Below, piece by piece: positions 16,434 through 25,841 of a stretch of 64,000 bases of DNA. Source of the stretch: Rhizobium mesoamericanum STM3625 (lineage in GTDB: Bacteria; Pseudomonadota; Alphaproteobacteria; Rhizobiales; Rhizobiaceae). Below the pieces are notes generated by a model, which worked only from the letters and a program-made list of their open reading frames with translations, did not search any database and was not told where the DNA came from. A program made the position numbers and the translations under genes. The stretch lies in assembly GCF_000312665.1 (NCBI RefSeq), contig NZ_HF536772.1, positions 914,585 to 978,584 on the forward strand. Reading direction: 5' to 3'. Every line of letters starts with the position of its first letter. Within the stretch, counting starts at the first letter, position 1.

Positions 16434-18302
16434 ATGAGCGACACCGAGCGACAATCAAAAGATGCCGCCTCGACGGGCACCGGATACCGGGTGCTGGCAC
16501 GCAAATACCGCCCCAAGGATTTCACGGATCTGATGGTCGGCCAGGAGCCGATGGTCCAGACACTGACCAACGCCTTCGAGACCGGCCGTATCGCGCAGGC
16601 CTACATGCTCACCGGCGTTCGCGGGGTCGGCAAGACGACGACGGCCCGAATCCTTGCTCGTGCGCTGAACTACAAGACAGCCGATATCGACAAGCCGACA
16701 ATTGATTTGCGGATCCCCGGCGAGCATTGCCAGGCGATCATGGAAGGCCGGCATGTCGACGTCATCGAGATGGACGCCGCCTCCCACACGGGTATCGATG
16801 ATATTAGAGAGATCATCGAGCAGGTGCGCTACCGCCCGGTGTCGGCGCGCTACAAGGTCTACATCATTGACGAAGTGCATATGCTCTCGACGCAGGCCTT
16901 CAACGGCCTGTTGAAGACGCTCGAAGAGCCGCCGGAGCATGTGAAGTTCATCTTTGCCACGACAGAAATTCGCAAGGTTCCGATTACTGTCTTGTCGCGC
17001 TGCCAGCGCTTCGACCTGCGCCGAATCAGCGCCTCTGATCTCGTGGGCCTCTTCACCACGATCGCGTCAAAGGAAGGCATCGAGGCCGAGCCCGACGCGC
17101 TCGCGATGATAGCCCGTGCGGCCGAAGGGTCGGCGCGCGATGGTCTTTCGCTGCTTGATCAGGCGATCGCCCATGGTAGCGGTGCCGTTTTGACCGAAGC
17201 CGTGCGCGGCATGCTCGGTCTTGCCGACCGCGCCCGCATCGTCGATCTCTTTCATCACATCGTCAAAGGCGATGTGGCAGCGGCGCTCGGCGAATTCGAA
17301 AGCCAGTACGAAGCCGGCGCCAATCCTGTTGCCGTGCTAACCGATCTTGCTGATTTCACGCACTTGGTCACGCGCCTGAAATATGTGCCGGATGCGGCGA
17401 GCGATCCTTCGCTGAGTGAAATCGAACGCACCAAGGCTGCCGAATTCGCCCAAGGCGTGGCGGTGACGACGCTGTCGCGCATCTGGCAGATGTTGCTGAA
17501 AGGTATTCCGGAGGCCGAAGGTTCTTCACGGCCAGCTGGTGCCGCCGAAATGGTGCTGATTCGGCTGGCGCATGCAGCGCATCTACCGGCGCCCGAAGAT
17601 GCTGCCCGTCGTCTTGCGGAGTTTTCCGAGACGAACGCTGGCGGGCGTCCGTCTGCCCCTTCGAGCAATGGTGGCGGCGGCGCGACGGTGAATTATCAGG
17701 GCAATCTGGCGGCACGATCGACCGAGTCGATCCCGCGCCCGCAGCCCGCCGGCCCAACCGCCATGCTGCGCGCGGTTCCTAATCCGGATCCCCAGAACGT
17801 GCCGGTCGGCCGCGTCGAGGCGAGACCGACCGAGGCGCCAAAGCCATTGGTAGCGGTCAATTCCATTGCTGATATCGCCAATCTGGCCGGCGAAAAGCGC
17901 GATGCCAAGATCAAGGCACTGGTGCGTAACTTCGTCCGCCCTGTTCGCATCGAAGCGGGCCGCCTCGACGTCAATCTGACGGAAGGCGCCCCCGGCACAC
18001 TGCTCAACGAACTGGCGGTCAAACTCAAGGAGTGGACTGGGATCCATTGGATCGTCAGCCTCAGCCGCGAGCAGGGCCAGCCGACGATCGTCGAGGCCGA
18101 AGCCAAGGCCAAGGCTCAGCAGGTGAGCGACGCGCGTCAGGATCCAGATGTAGCGGCGATCCTCGCACAGTTTCCAGGCGCCAAGATCATCGATGTTCGT
18201 GTGCGGGCGCCGGAGCCCGATGAGGAAGACGAGGTCAAGGCGCCCGCTGCTGCCGAATCCGACGAGGGCGACATCCTGCCGGGCGACGACATAATTTTCT
18301 GA
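16434..18302 (+). CDS. dnaX: DNA polymerase III subunit gamma/tau
   Basis: A 622-residue clamp-loader ATPase. Walker A is GVRGVGKT (residues 61-68), Walker B DEVH (146-149), and the [10 protein letters not shown] sensor region follows. The zinc module between residues 80 and 100 keeps one cysteine (C99) of the usual four. The C-terminal half has a Pro/Ala-rich linker (about 400-480) and a tau-like DnaE/DnaB-binding part, so the full product is tau-like. No A-rich slippery frameshift site was evident. The ATG at 16434 is preferred to a GTG five codons upstream. ybaB follows after 22 bases. Confidence 0.93.
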   Translation: MSDTERQSKDAASTGTGYRVLARKYRPKDFTDLMVGQEPMVQTLTNAFETGRIAQAYMLTGVRGVGKTTTARILARALNYKTADIDKPTIDLRIPGEHCQAIMEGRHVDVIEMDAASHTGIDDIREIIEQVRYRPVSARYKVYIIDEVHMLSTQAFNGLLKTLEEPPEHVKFIFATTEIRKVPITVLSRCQRFDLRRISASDLVGLFTTIASKEGIEAEPDALAMIARAAEGSARDGLSLLDQAIAHGSGAVLTEAVRGMLGLADRARIVDLFHHIVKGDVAAALGEFESQYEAGANPVAVLTDLADFTHLVTRLKYVPDAASDPSLSEIERTKAAEFAQGVAVTTLSRIWQMLLKGIPEAEGSSRPAGAAEMVLIRLAHAAHLPAPEDAARRLAEFSETNAGGRPSAPSSNGGGGATVNYQGNLAARSTESIPRPQPAGPTAMLRAVPNPDPQNVPVGRVEARPTEAPKPLVAVNSIADIANLAGEKRDAKIKALVRNFVRPVRIEAGRLDVNLTEGAPGTLLNELAVKLKEWTGIHWIVSLSREQGQPTIVEAEAKAKAQQVSDARQDPDVAAILAQFPGAKIIDVRVRAPEPDEEDEVKAPAAAESDEGDILPGDDIIF

Positions 18303-18324
18303 TTTATCGAGAAGGAGCGAGACG

Positions 18325-18648
18325 ATGCGCGACATCATGGGCATGATGGGCAAAGTCAAGGAAATGCAGGCCAAGATGGAGAAGATGCAGGCGGAGATCG
18401 CCGAACTCCACGCAGAAGGCAAATCGGGTGGCGGTCTCGTTACCGTCATTCTCAACGGCAAGGGCGAGATGCAGAGCCTGAAGATCGACCCGTCACTTTT
18501 CAAGGAAGACGACGTCGAGATTCTCGAGGACCTGATCGTTGCCGCTCACAAGGATGCCAAGGACAAAGCTGAAGTCGCCGCTGCTGAAAAGACCAAGGCG
18601 CTGACCGCCGGCCTGCCTATTCCTCCCGGCTTCAAGATGCCGTTCTGA
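18325..18648 (+). CDS. ybaB: YbaB/EbfC nucleoid-associated protein
   Basis: A 107-residue dimeric DNA-binding protein with the tweezer-like YbaB fold: N-terminal helix rich in Met/Lys ([18 protein letters not shown]), central [21 protein letters not shown] strands, and a C-terminal PPGFKMPF tail. GAAGGAGCGAGACG precedes the ATG. It is in tandem with dnaX as in most bacteria; recR, the usual third member, is 3.1 kb downstream here. Confidence 0.93.
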   Translation: MRDIMGMMGKVKEMQAKMEKMQAEIAELHAEGKSGGGLVTVILNGKGEMQSLKIDPSLFKEDDVEILEDLIVAAHKDAKDKAEVAAAEKTKALTAGLPIPPGFKMPF

Positions 18649-18730
18649 TCGCCGGCAGATCACCGACAGATCAAGAGAGAGGTGTCGGCGGCGCCTGCAT
18701 CGCTTCCGTGACGCAGTAGGAGGATTGCCG

Positions 18731-19342
18731 ATGACGTTGACCAGTCTGTTTGTCTTTACTTGCGCATTGTTTGTGGCGGCGGGGTCCCCCGGGCCAAGCG
18801 TCGCCGCCCTCGTCGCCCGCGTGATTTCCAAGGGGGCGCGTGACGTTCTGCCGTTCCTAGCGGCCATGTGGCTCGGCGAAGCAATCTGGCTGACCTGCGC
18901 AGTTGCAGGCCTTGCGGCGATTGCCGAAACCTTCCACTACGCCTTCGTCGCTATCAAGTGGCTTGGCGTCTGCTATCTGTTCTATCTCGCCTGGAAGATG
19001 TGGTTCGCGTCGCCCGATCGTGAAGACGAGGCGCTGCCCGATGCGCGGTCGCCATTGAAGCTCTTTCTGGCTGGCATGACGGTAACGCTCGGCAACCCGA
19101 AGATCATGATGTTCTACATGGCGCTTCTGCCGTCGATCATCGACATCCACGCCGTGACCGTCCTCGGTTGGGCCGAACTTGTTGCGACGATGTTTCTGGT
19201 GCTGATCGTGATCGATATCAGCTGGGCGCTGGCAGCTGCCAAGGCAAGAAGCTTCTTGAAAAGCCGCCGCGCGGTGCGCATCGCCAATCGCGCCAGCGCC
19301 GGTACGATGGCAGGCGCTGCTGTCGCAATCGCTATGCGTTAG
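18731..19342 (+). CDS. LysE/RhtB-family amino-acid exporter
   Basis: A 203-residue membrane protein with about six hydrophobic segments. The N-terminal GSPGPSVAALVARVISKGAR region contains the family's Pro-Gly-Pro turn, and GNPKIMMFYMALLP is the conserved fourth-helix motif. LysE/RhtB proteins export amino acids or derivatives; substrate unknown. AGGAGG lies 7 bases ahead of the ATG at 18731. Its stop is one base from that of the convergent DUF992 gene, with no terminator between. Confidence 0.87.
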   Translation: MTLTSLFVFTCALFVAAGSPGPSVAALVARVISKGARDVLPFLAAMWLGEAIWLTCAVAGLAAIAETFHYAFVAIKWLGVCYLFYLAWKMWFASPDREDEALPDARSPLKLFLAGMTVTLGNPKIMMFYMALLPSIIDIHAVTVLGWAELVATMFLVLIVIDISWALAAAKARSFLKSRRAVRIANRASAGTMAGAAVAIAMR

Positions 19343-19343
19343 G

Positions 19344-19871
19344 TTACCTCTGCGAGATATGCCGCTTTGGGGCCAGTGGCGGGGGTGCCGGAGGTACCCA
19401 GGTCAGGATCATATTCGCAACGCCCGCAGCGATATTGAGACCGGACGTGCCCTCAGCGGAGACAGGTTGTAGAGCGATCGAGCCCTCGAAACCACCGATC
19501 AGAACATTGGCCCCAACACCGAGCCCGACCGTCGCATTGGCTGCGACGCCGGAGTAGCTGCCCTGCAAGGCGCCGTCGAGCCGGTTTGTCGGTGCGTAGA
19601 CGAGCCAAATCAATCCGCCGCCGGCGAGAGTCCCGATATCAACGCCAAATTTGGTGATCGTACCGGTATAGCGTTCGCTCGGTCGATCAGGGGAGGACGG
19701 TGTAAATATGCAGTTGAGCGTCCGCTTGGAGCCGATGATGACACCGAATCCCGGAGAAATGTCACAGCCAAGCGAGCCGACCTTGACGCGGGCTGCCGCC
19801 GGCGTTGCTGATAGGAAGGTAGTGGCTGTTGCGGCAATGACTGCCGTCGCGATAAGTCTTGCGATGGACAT
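19344..19871 (-). CDS. DUF992 secreted protein
   Basis: A 175-residue exported protein. The signal peptide spans about residues 1-27 (TPAAARV). The mature part matches DUF992: VGSLGCDISPGFGVIIGS, the LNCIF strand, YTGTITKFGVDIG, and a glycine-rich GLGVGANVLIGGFEGSIALQPVS segment. Function unknown; the family is largely restricted to Rhizobiales and probably forms a periplasmic beta structure. Two cysteines may form a disulfide. Confidence 0.85.
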   Translation of the reverse strand: MSIARLIATAVIAATATTFLSATPAAARVKVGSLGCDISPGFGVIIGSKRTLNCIFTPSSPDRPSERYTGTITKFGVDIGTLAGGGLIWLVYAPTNRLDGALQGSYSGVAANATVGLGVGANVLIGGFEGSIALQPVSAEGTSGLNIAAGVANMILTWVPPAPPPLAPKRHISQR

Positions 19872-19955
19872 GCGAGCCTCCTTCGATTTGCACCCCGTGC
19901 GTGAAAAACTAGGAGCGTTGTTGACATCAGCAAGTGGTAGGGGTCGAAATCCATC

Positions 19956-20438
19956 TCAGGGGTAGTTGCGGGTCAGTTTCATCAGTTCGCGACCGATCGG
20001 CTTTGCAGGCTCGCTGCGCAAGACGAGGGATGTCGTTACCGCACCATAGCGCGCTATGCTGTCGACGATGATCTCAAGCTCGGACGGTGAGGGAACCAGG
20101 ACTTTTAAAATGAAACAGTCCTCTCCGGTCAGTCTTAGAACCTCGATAATTTGTGGCATTTCAGAGAATTGCTTGAGACAGGCACGAATATGTTCGTGGG
20201 TGGTGCGCAGCCGGATTACGGCCACCATCCCCAATCCGAGCGCCGCCGTGTTGATGCGGGCACCGTAACCCTCGATGATGCCTCGCTCCTCCAGACGTTT
20301 CAGCCGTTCGGATGAGGCCGGTTGCGACAGGCCGACCTTTCGCCCGAGTTCGGAGACGGAGATGCGTCCGTCCGCCTGCATGATCTCGATAATCAGCATG
20401 TCGGTTGGGTCAAGTTGCCGGCTCATGAAACCAGTCAT
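19956..20438 (-). CDS. Lrp/AsnC-family transcriptional regulator
   Basis: A 160-residue regulator with an N-terminal HTH (LDPTDMLIIEIMQADGRISV ... GLSQPASSERLKRLEERGII) and a C-terminal RAM ligand-binding domain (residues 70-150, with LTGEDCFILKVLV). Such proteins sense amino acids and form octamers. The start is at 20438, with MSRQ at 20426 as an alternative. It is divergent from the RBBP9-like hydrolase gene across 109 bases and may regulate it or the nearby LysE exporter, as Lrp-type regulators often do. Confidence 0.87.
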   Translation of the reverse strand: MTGFMSRQLDPTDMLIIEIMQADGRISVSELGRKVGLSQPASSERLKRLEERGIIEGYGARINTAALGLGMVAVIRLRTTHEHIRACLKQFSEMPQIIEVLRLTGEDCFILKVLVPSPSELEIIVDSIARYGAVTTSLVLRSEPAKPIGRELMKLTRNYP

Positions 20439-20547
20439 TATTGTTCGCCTTCAATTCATCGGCTGGAGGACATTTTGTCCGATGATTTCCCATGTCAGTT
20501 GCCGACTATCTCATGCAGCTTACGAGTCTAGCAACAGGAAGGCGTCG

Positions 20548-21084
20548 ATGCGTGATATTATTACCTTGCCCGGAATCGGCGGGTCTGGCGAACGACACTG
20601 GCAATCCCGATGGGAGGCGAGCGATTCTCGCATGCGTCGTTTTTCGCCCTCGAGTTGGGATGAGCCAGACCTTGAGGATTGGGTTGCAGCGCTGGACCGT
20701 GCCGTCGCACAGTCAAAGGCCGAACCGGTTCTCGTCGCCCATAGCCTCTCGTGCCTGCTGGTTGCACATTGGTCGTGGCGGGGTAGGTATCGCGCTAGCG
20801 GCGCGCTGCTGGTCGCTCCCCCGGATCCGTCTTCGCCGGCTTTCCCGCCCGAGGCTGCCGGCTTTGCCGATCCACCGGCAACCACGCTCCCGTTCGAATC
20901 CCTTGTTATAGCCAGCAACGACGACCCTTTCGGCTCTCTCAACTATGCGCGCACCTCGGCCAATGGTTGGGGCAGCGAATTCATGGAGATCGGCGCCCGC
21001 GGTCACATCAACGGGACGAGCGGGCTTGGCGATTGGCCGGAGGGAAGGGCCGCCCTGGCAGACCTTGAGGCACGCTTGCGCTAG
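20548..21084 (+). CDS. RBBP9/YdeN-like alpha/beta hydrolase
   Basis: A 178-residue serine hydrolase of the RBBP9 group. The nucleophile elbow is AHSLS with S66, the acid is probably D125 or D126 in ASNDDPFGS, and the base is H153 in GARGHIN. The N-terminal LPGIGGSGERHWQSRWE matches the family's PG.GGS....W pattern. Substrate unknown. AGGAAGG precedes the ATG. The frame is open far upstream through the lrp promoter region, but only this start fits. Its end overlaps the convergent MOSC gene by 4 bases. Confidence 0.85.
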   Translation: MRDIITLPGIGGSGERHWQSRWEASDSRMRRFSPSSWDEPDLEDWVAALDRAVAQSKAEPVLVAHSLSCLLVAHWSWRGRYRASGALLVAPPDPSSPAFPPEAAGFADPPATTLPFESLVIASNDDPFGSLNYARTSANGWGSEFMEIGARGHINGTSGLGDWPEGRAALADLEARLR

Positions 21085-21704
21085 GTGTGCGCCTGCGCTT
21101 CCAGAATCTTGCGAAGCTTGTTGTGGATCGGAGCCGAGAGATAGCGGTTACGATCCTGCGTCGTGAGTATCTTGCCGAATGTCGCGATCATCTCGGGCAT
21201 CGTGACCTTTTCGCCGCCAAAGGGGAGATGGTCGATCGGCATTCCCGCTTCGATCGCTCCATTTTTCAGAACGCGGCAATAGATGCCCGGACGGCCCGCT
21301 TTGGTATAACGCTTGGCAAAGCGCGGGTCGCCCATCCGGGCGGCAAAGGTCGCGCAAGGGATACGCGCGCTGGTGACCTCGAGAACAAGATTGCCGGCGA
21401 TGAATCGATCGCCAACCGAAACGGCGCGGTTATCGAGACCGTCGATCACCATGTTCTCACCGAACGTGCCTGGCTCGACGGTTCGTCCAAGTTCCATCGA
21501 CCACCAGTCGAGCGTCAGCGACCCCTCGAGATAGACCGCCTGGTCGATGCCGCCATGGTGCTTTCGGTTGCAGATTGTATCGCCGACCAGCCCCTCCGCA
21601 TCGACAAGCACATTGCCGCCGATCGGATGCTTGTAGATCCCCGTCTTGTAGCTCTTGCCGGGCAGGCGCTCGGCACTGCCGATGCATATGGCGAGGATTT
21701 TCAT
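21081..21704 (-). CDS. MOSC-domain protein (YiiM-like)
   Basis: A 207-residue MOSC-domain protein, related to the C-terminal part of molybdenum cofactor sulfurase. YiiM-type members use Moco to reduce N-hydroxylated compounds. Seen are the N-terminal GLVGDTICNRKHHGGIDQAV region, GTFGENMVIDGLD and the RIPCATFAARM segment with the conserved cysteine. Divergent from recR across 56 bases. Confidence 0.85.
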   Translation of the reverse strand: MKILAICIGSAERLPGKSYKTGIYKHPIGGNVLVDAEGLVGDTICNRKHHGGIDQAVYLEGSLTLDWWSMELGRTVEPGTFGENMVIDGLDNRAVSVGDRFIAGNLVLEVTSARIPCATFAARMGDPRFAKRYTKAGRPGIYCRVLKNGAIEAGMPIDHLPFGGEKVTMPEMIATFGKILTTQDRNRYLSAPIHNKLRKILEAQAHT

Positions 21705-21760
21705 CGCTCCACACTCCCAACCTGTTTCCGTTTTGCCACCATATGGTCTAATAACCGCTC

Positions 21761-22366
21761 ATGGCAAAGCGAGTCACCGGCCCCGAAATCGAAAAACTGA
21801 TCCAGCTGCTGGCAAAGGTACCGGGCCTCGGCCCGCGCTCCGCGCGCCGGGCTGCGCTGCACCTCATCAAGAAAAAGGACCAACTGCTCGGCCCTTTGTC
21901 GAATGCCATGGGCGAGGCCTATGACAAGGTCAAGATCTGCTCGCGTTGCGGCAACGTCGATACGGTGGATCCCTGCACTGTCTGCACGGACAACCGCCGC
22001 GACCAGTCCGTCATCATCGTAGTCGAAGACGTTTCCGATCTCTGGGCGCTTGAACGCGCCGGTGCCTTGAACGCAGCCTACCATGTCCTAGGCGGTACCT
22101 TGTCACCATTGGATGGCGTCGGTCCGAATGATCTCAACATTCGCGGCCTGATCGAGCGCGTTACCTCCGGCGGCGTTCGCGAGCTGATCATCGCGGTAAA
22201 TGCGACCGTCGAGGGACAGACGACAGCACACTATATAACCGACCAACTGACCGGACTGAACGTCAAGATTACGCGCCTTGCTCACGGCGTCCCGGTTGGC
22301 GGCGAGCTCGACTATCTTGACGAGGGAACGCTTCAGGCGGCACTGAGGGCGCGCACGGCAATCTAG
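21761..22366 (+). CDS. recR: recombination mediator RecR
   Basis: A 201-residue ring-forming DNA-binding protein that with RecO/RecF loads RecA onto SSB-coated DNA. The helix-hairpin-helix lies in residues 10-35 ([12 protein letters not shown]). The zinc finger uses C60, C63, C72 and C75, and the Toprim domain ([15 protein letters not shown]) and [10 protein letters not shown] follow. The usual partners dnaX and ybaB lie upstream but are separated by five genes, two of them on the other strand. Confidence 0.95.
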   Translation: MAKRVTGPEIEKLIQLLAKVPGLGPRSARRAALHLIKKKDQLLGPLSNAMGEAYDKVKICSRCGNVDTVDPCTVCTDNRRDQSVIIVVEDVSDLWALERAGALNAAYHVLGGTLSPLDGVGPNDLNIRGLIERVTSGGVRELIIAVNATVEGQTTAHYITDQLTGLNVKITRLAHGVPVGGELDYLDEGTLQAALRARTAI

Positions 22367-22374
22367 GGGGAAGC

Positions 22375-23628
22375 ATGAGCAAGCGCATTTTTGACCGCCT
22401 TTTGATCGTGACGGCGGCGCTTTTGGCGCTGTCATGCAAGCCGGTGCTTTGCGCGTCGAAAGCCGATGTCGAAGCGCAGTTCGAGAGCTGGGTGCAGAAT
22501 GACCTCTGGCCGGAAGCACAGAGGAACGGCATTTCAGAACGGGCGTTTCGCGCGTCCTTCGCGGGCGTCGAACTCAATTGGAGCCTGACGGATCTCGCGC
22601 CTCCCGGCTTTCCGCCGCCGAAGGAGCAGAAGCAGACGCAGGCCGAATTTTCCTCTCCCGCACCCTATTTCAACGAGGATCGGCTGAAGCGGCTGGCTGC
22701 CACCGGTCGCGATTTTGCTTCGCAATATGCGACGGTGCTCAAAAAAATCGAAAGGACCTACGGCGTTCCCGGTTCGATCGTGCTGGCTGTTTGGGGTCGC
22801 GAAACGGGCTTCGGTGCCGCCAAAATCCCGAACTCGGCAGTCGAAGTGCTGGCGACGAAGGCTTTCATGTCAACGCGCAAAGAGATGTTCCGCACCGAGC
22901 TTCTTGCCGCTCTGCACATCATCGATCGCGGCGACGCAACGCCGGCTGAGTTCAAGGGGTCATCAGCCGGTGCGCTCGGCCAGCCGCAGTTCATGCCCAC
23001 CAGCTACCTCAAGTATGCCGTCGATTTCGATGGTGACGGCCATCCCAATATCTGGACGTCTGTACCCGACACACTTGCCTCGATTGCCAACTTCCTCGGC
23101 CAGAAGGGCTGGCAGCGCGGTCGTGGCTGGGGCTATGAAGTCACGATTCCCGATCAGGTTTCCTGTGCGCAGGAGGGGCCGGATCTAGCCAAGCCCGTAT
23201 CGCATTGGGCCTCGCTTGGCGTTACGCGTATATCGGGCAAGGCCTTCCCCTCCGACGAAGGCAAGGCATCCGGCATGATGCTCGTCCCGGCAGGCCGCGA
23301 CGGACCGGAATTCGTCGTCACGCCGAACTTTTACGTAATCAAGGAATACAACAACTCCGATCTTTACGCGCTCTATATCGGCAATCTCGCGGATCGGATC
23401 GCCTATGGTTCCGGCGCTTTTCAGGGTCCGTGGGGCGACGTCGGCAAGATGCTGCGCTCCGACGTGGCGGCCATGCAGAAGGCGTTGGAGAAAAAGGGAT
23501 ATGATGTCGGCGGCTCCGATGGGCTGCCGGGCTACAAGACGCGCAGGTCCATTGGTCAGTGGCAGGAAAAGAACGGCATGAAACCGACCTGTTATCCCGA
23601 GGCGTCGATGATCGGTAGGTTGAAGTAA
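22375..23628 (+). CDS. lytic murein transglycosylase with peptidoglycan-binding domain
   Basis: A 417-residue MltB-family enzyme that cleaves the MurNAc-GlcNAc bond, leaving 1,6-anhydro ends. A signal peptide covers about residues 1-28. The SLT_2 domain contains the catalytic E143 in VWGRETGFG, plus SAGALGQPQFMPTSY and a DxDxDG-like calcium loop (DFDGDGHPNIW). A PG_binding_1 domain (about 355-415, MQKALEKKGYDVGG) ends the protein. The start is only 9 bases after the recR stop, suggesting cotranscription. Confidence 0.92.
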   Translation: MSKRIFDRLLIVTAALLALSCKPVLCASKADVEAQFESWVQNDLWPEAQRNGISERAFRASFAGVELNWSLTDLAPPGFPPPKEQKQTQAEFSSPAPYFNEDRLKRLAATGRDFASQYATVLKKIERTYGVPGSIVLAVWGRETGFGAAKIPNSAVEVLATKAFMSTRKEMFRTELLAALHIIDRGDATPAEFKGSSAGALGQPQFMPTSYLKYAVDFDGDGHPNIWTSVPDTLASIANFLGQKGWQRGRGWGYEVTIPDQVSCAQEGPDLAKPVSHWASLGVTRISGKAFPSDEGKASGMMLVPAGRDGPEFVVTPNFYVIKEYNNSDLYALYIGNLADRIAYGSGAFQGPWGDVGKMLRSDVAAMQKALEKKGYDVGGSDGLPGYKTRRSIGQWQEKNGMKPTCYPEASMIGRLK

Positions 23629-23639
23629 GTCTGGAGGGT

Positions 23640-23959
23640 GGTCCGATTCTGCCTTCGTGGCGCGCCACAAACCCCAGCTTCTCGTAGAAGCGGATCGACT
23701 TCGCCCGCGATTTGCCGGAGGTCAATGGAATCGGGCCATAGCCGAGCTTCGACCCATCGCGCCACCGCCCGTTCGATGAATCGGAACAAGGCCTAGGCGA
23801 CTCGCGCATCTCTGGCGATGCGCACACATCATCGGATTCGATTGCTTCGAATACGGCAATGTACCTGGCATTCAGCAAATCCGAGACGATGTCGGGCGTG
23901 GCGCCGAGATCGTCATCAGAAAGCATCTCGATGATATCGGTCATCGGCACGGTGGGCAT
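23640..23959 (-). pseudogene. broken GNAT acetyltransferase gene
   Basis: One minus-strand frame gives a GNAT-like N-terminus (MTDIIEML...RYIAVFEAIESDD). The family core then appears in a second frame as ARDARVA, a TAG stop, and ALFRFIERAVARWVEAR. The C-terminal motif LTSGKSRAKSIRFYEKLGF is back in the first frame. The part between ESDD and ARDAR, normally some fifty residues, and the acetyl-CoA loop RxxGxG are missing. At least two frameshifts, a stop and a deletion are therefore visible, so the gene cannot make an active enzyme. Confidence 0.75.
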
Positions 23960-23983
23960 GGCGGAAGGTATCCATGTCTTGCC

Positions 23984-25615
23984 TCAATGGTGGAGGTCGA
24001 TCGGCGCTTTATAGAAGACGTCGTCATTGGGCGGAATGGCCTGACGCTCGATCAGCCGGTGCACCTGCGGTAGGTCCACGCCGCGGTGGAGATCGCGCAA
24101 CCGTTCGATATTTTCCGCGTCGGCCTGGGTGCGGCGTTGATTGTGCCTGATGTATTCGACCCAGGTTGGCGTGTGGTAGGTCTCGGTCCACCGCCCTGGC
24201 TTTTCGAGGTCGCGCATCAGTGCCCAATTGCGGGCGCCGTCGCGAATGCGGATACGCCGCCGCTCGCCCATCAGTGCCAGAAACTCGCGAACATCCGCGT
24301 CCGCGATTTCATAGTCGATCTGGACGACGATCGGGCCGCTGCGTGGCGTAATATCGAGACCGAGCGCAGGTTCGGTGAAGCGGTTCAGTGGGTCGAGGTT
24401 GAGCGAGGCAAAGGCCGGCATGGCGAAGCGCAGCCCGACGACAATGCCGAAGAGCATGGCAACCGCGGAGATCAGCAGGGCGTTGGAGATGCCGTAGCGG
24501 CCGGCGACGATGCCCCAGAGCCAGCTGCCACCCGCAATGCCACCAAAGGTCACGGTCTGATAGAGCGACAGCGCGCGACCGACGACCCAGCGCGGCGTCG
24601 ACAGCTGCACGATCGTATTGAACAGCGAAAGCGCCAATACCCAGCAAGCGCCCGATATCACCAGTCCGGCACAGGTCAGCGCGGCAATCGGACTGAAGGC
24701 GGCGATCGCGGCGCTCAATGCAAAGCCGGCGAAGGAGATGCGCACGATCGTTTCGCTCGAAAAGCGCTCACGCAGCCGATCATTCAGCATCGCACCGCCG
24801 ATCGCGCCAATGCCGAAGGAGCCGAGCATGAGGCCATAGGTCAAGGGACCGCCGACAACGAGGTTGATTGCCACGATCGGCAGCAACGCGAGTATCGAGC
24901 TGGCAGTGACGCCGAAGATGAGACCGCGCAATAGCACTTTCTGCAGGTTGGGCGACATCGACACATAGCGAAGGCCCGCAAAGACGGCGCTGCCGAGCGT
25001 CTCCCGCGGCAGATTGGAGGTCGGCAAGCTCGGTTTCCAGCGCATCAGCGCATAGATCAATGCGAAATAGCTCAATGTGTTGACGGCAAACGCCGCAGCG
25101 GCGCCGGCTGCAGCGACGATGACACCACCAATCGCCGGGCCGACGCTGCGCGTGATGTTGAAGCCTACGCTGTTTAACGTGACGGCGCCCGGGAGATCCG
25201 CTCGTGGAACCATGTCGCCGACGGAAGCCTGCCAGGAGGGGTTATTTAGCGCTGTGCCGCATCCGATCAGAAACGTGAAGAAGAGGAGCAGCCAGGGCGA
25301 AAGCCAGCCGAAATAGGCCGAGATGCTAAGCAGCGCGGAAACGGCAAGCATGAAATATTGCGCCGTCAGCATCACCCGGCGCCGGTCGAAGCTGTCAGCT
25401 AGGGCGCCAGACACGAGCGAAAAAAGCATAATCGGCAAGGCCGTCGATGTCTGCACCAGCGCAACCATATTCTCCGACGCCGTGATGGTCGTCATCATCC
25501 AGGCGGCGCCCACCGCCTGGATCAATCCCCCGAAATTCGAGGCTAGGCTTGCAAACCAGATCCTGCGGTAGGTTCCGTGCCGCAACGGCGCCAGTGTCGA
25601 CGATGTGTAAGGCAC
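23984..25615 (-). CDS. MFS exporter of the MFS_3 (EntS-like) family
   Basis: A membrane transporter of about 543 residues with roughly twelve transmembrane segments, followed by a cytoplasmic C-terminal extension (last 115 residues) with a ferredoxin-like fold pattern ([20 protein letters not shown]). This arrangement matches the transmembrane secretion effector (MFS_3) family, related to the enterobactin exporter EntS. The GTG at 25615 follows GGGAGGG; the frame is open 33 codons further upstream. The substrate is unknown and no siderophore genes are nearby. Divergent from rimP. Confidence 0.82.
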   Translation of the reverse strand: MPYTSSTLAPLRHGTYRRIWFASLASNFGGLIQAVGAAWMMTTITASENMVALVQTSTALPIMLFSLVSGALADSFDRRRVMLTAQYFMLAVSALLSISAYFGWLSPWLLLFFTFLIGCGTALNNPSWQASVGDMVPRADLPGAVTLNSVGFNITRSVGPAIGGVIVAAAGAAAAFAVNTLSYFALIYALMRWKPSLPTSNLPRETLGSAVFAGLRYVSMSPNLQKVLLRGLIFGVTASSILALLPIVAINLVVGGPLTYGLMLGSFGIGAIGGAMLNDRLRERFSSETIVRISFAGFALSAAIAAFSPIAALTCAGLVISGACWVLALSLFNTIVQLSTPRWVVGRALSLYQTVTFGGIAGGSWLWGIVAGRYGISNALLISAVAMLFGIVVGLRFAMPAFASLNLDPLNRFTEPALGLDITPRSGPIVVQIDYEIADADVREFLALMGERRRIRIRDGARNWALMRDLEKPGRWTETYHTPTWVEYIRHNQRRTQADAENIERLRDLHRGVDLPQVHRLIERQAIPPNDDVFYKAPIDLHH

Positions 25616-25708
25616 GATCCCTCCCGATGCCGGTCTCTGGAAGCCAATATATGGCGCAAGGTGCCTCTGGCTAGCGCCGGGGCGCATCCGGAACGTTGGC
25701 GATGGAGC

Positions 25709-25737
25709 TTGCAATTTTGGAAAAACCGGCCTATATG
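25709..25737 (+). promoter_or_regulatory. promoter of the rimP-nusA-infB operon
   Basis: TTGCAA (25709-25714) and TATATG (25732-25737) are spaced by 17 bases, giving a start near 25744. This leaves a leader of about 98 bases before the rimP TTG. Confidence 0.7.
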
Positions 25738-25764
25738 GCTCTCAAATCTTGATCGTTTTGATGA

Positions 25765-25794
25765 AGAGTGGGCCGCAAGGACCCGCTCTTTTTT
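25765..25794 (+). terminator. terminator-like hairpin in the rimP leader (candidate attenuator)
   Basis: AGAGTGGG (25765-25772) pairs with CCCGCTCT (25782-25789) with one G-U pair, a 9-base loop, and a run of six T. It lies between the operon promoter and the rimP start, and the only upstream gene is divergent. It would therefore end transcripts of the operon itself unless read through. Confidence 0.65.
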
Positions 25795-25841
25795 ATTACC
25801 GCGGTCACCCAAAATGCATGAAATTGCTAGGAGCGCATCGC

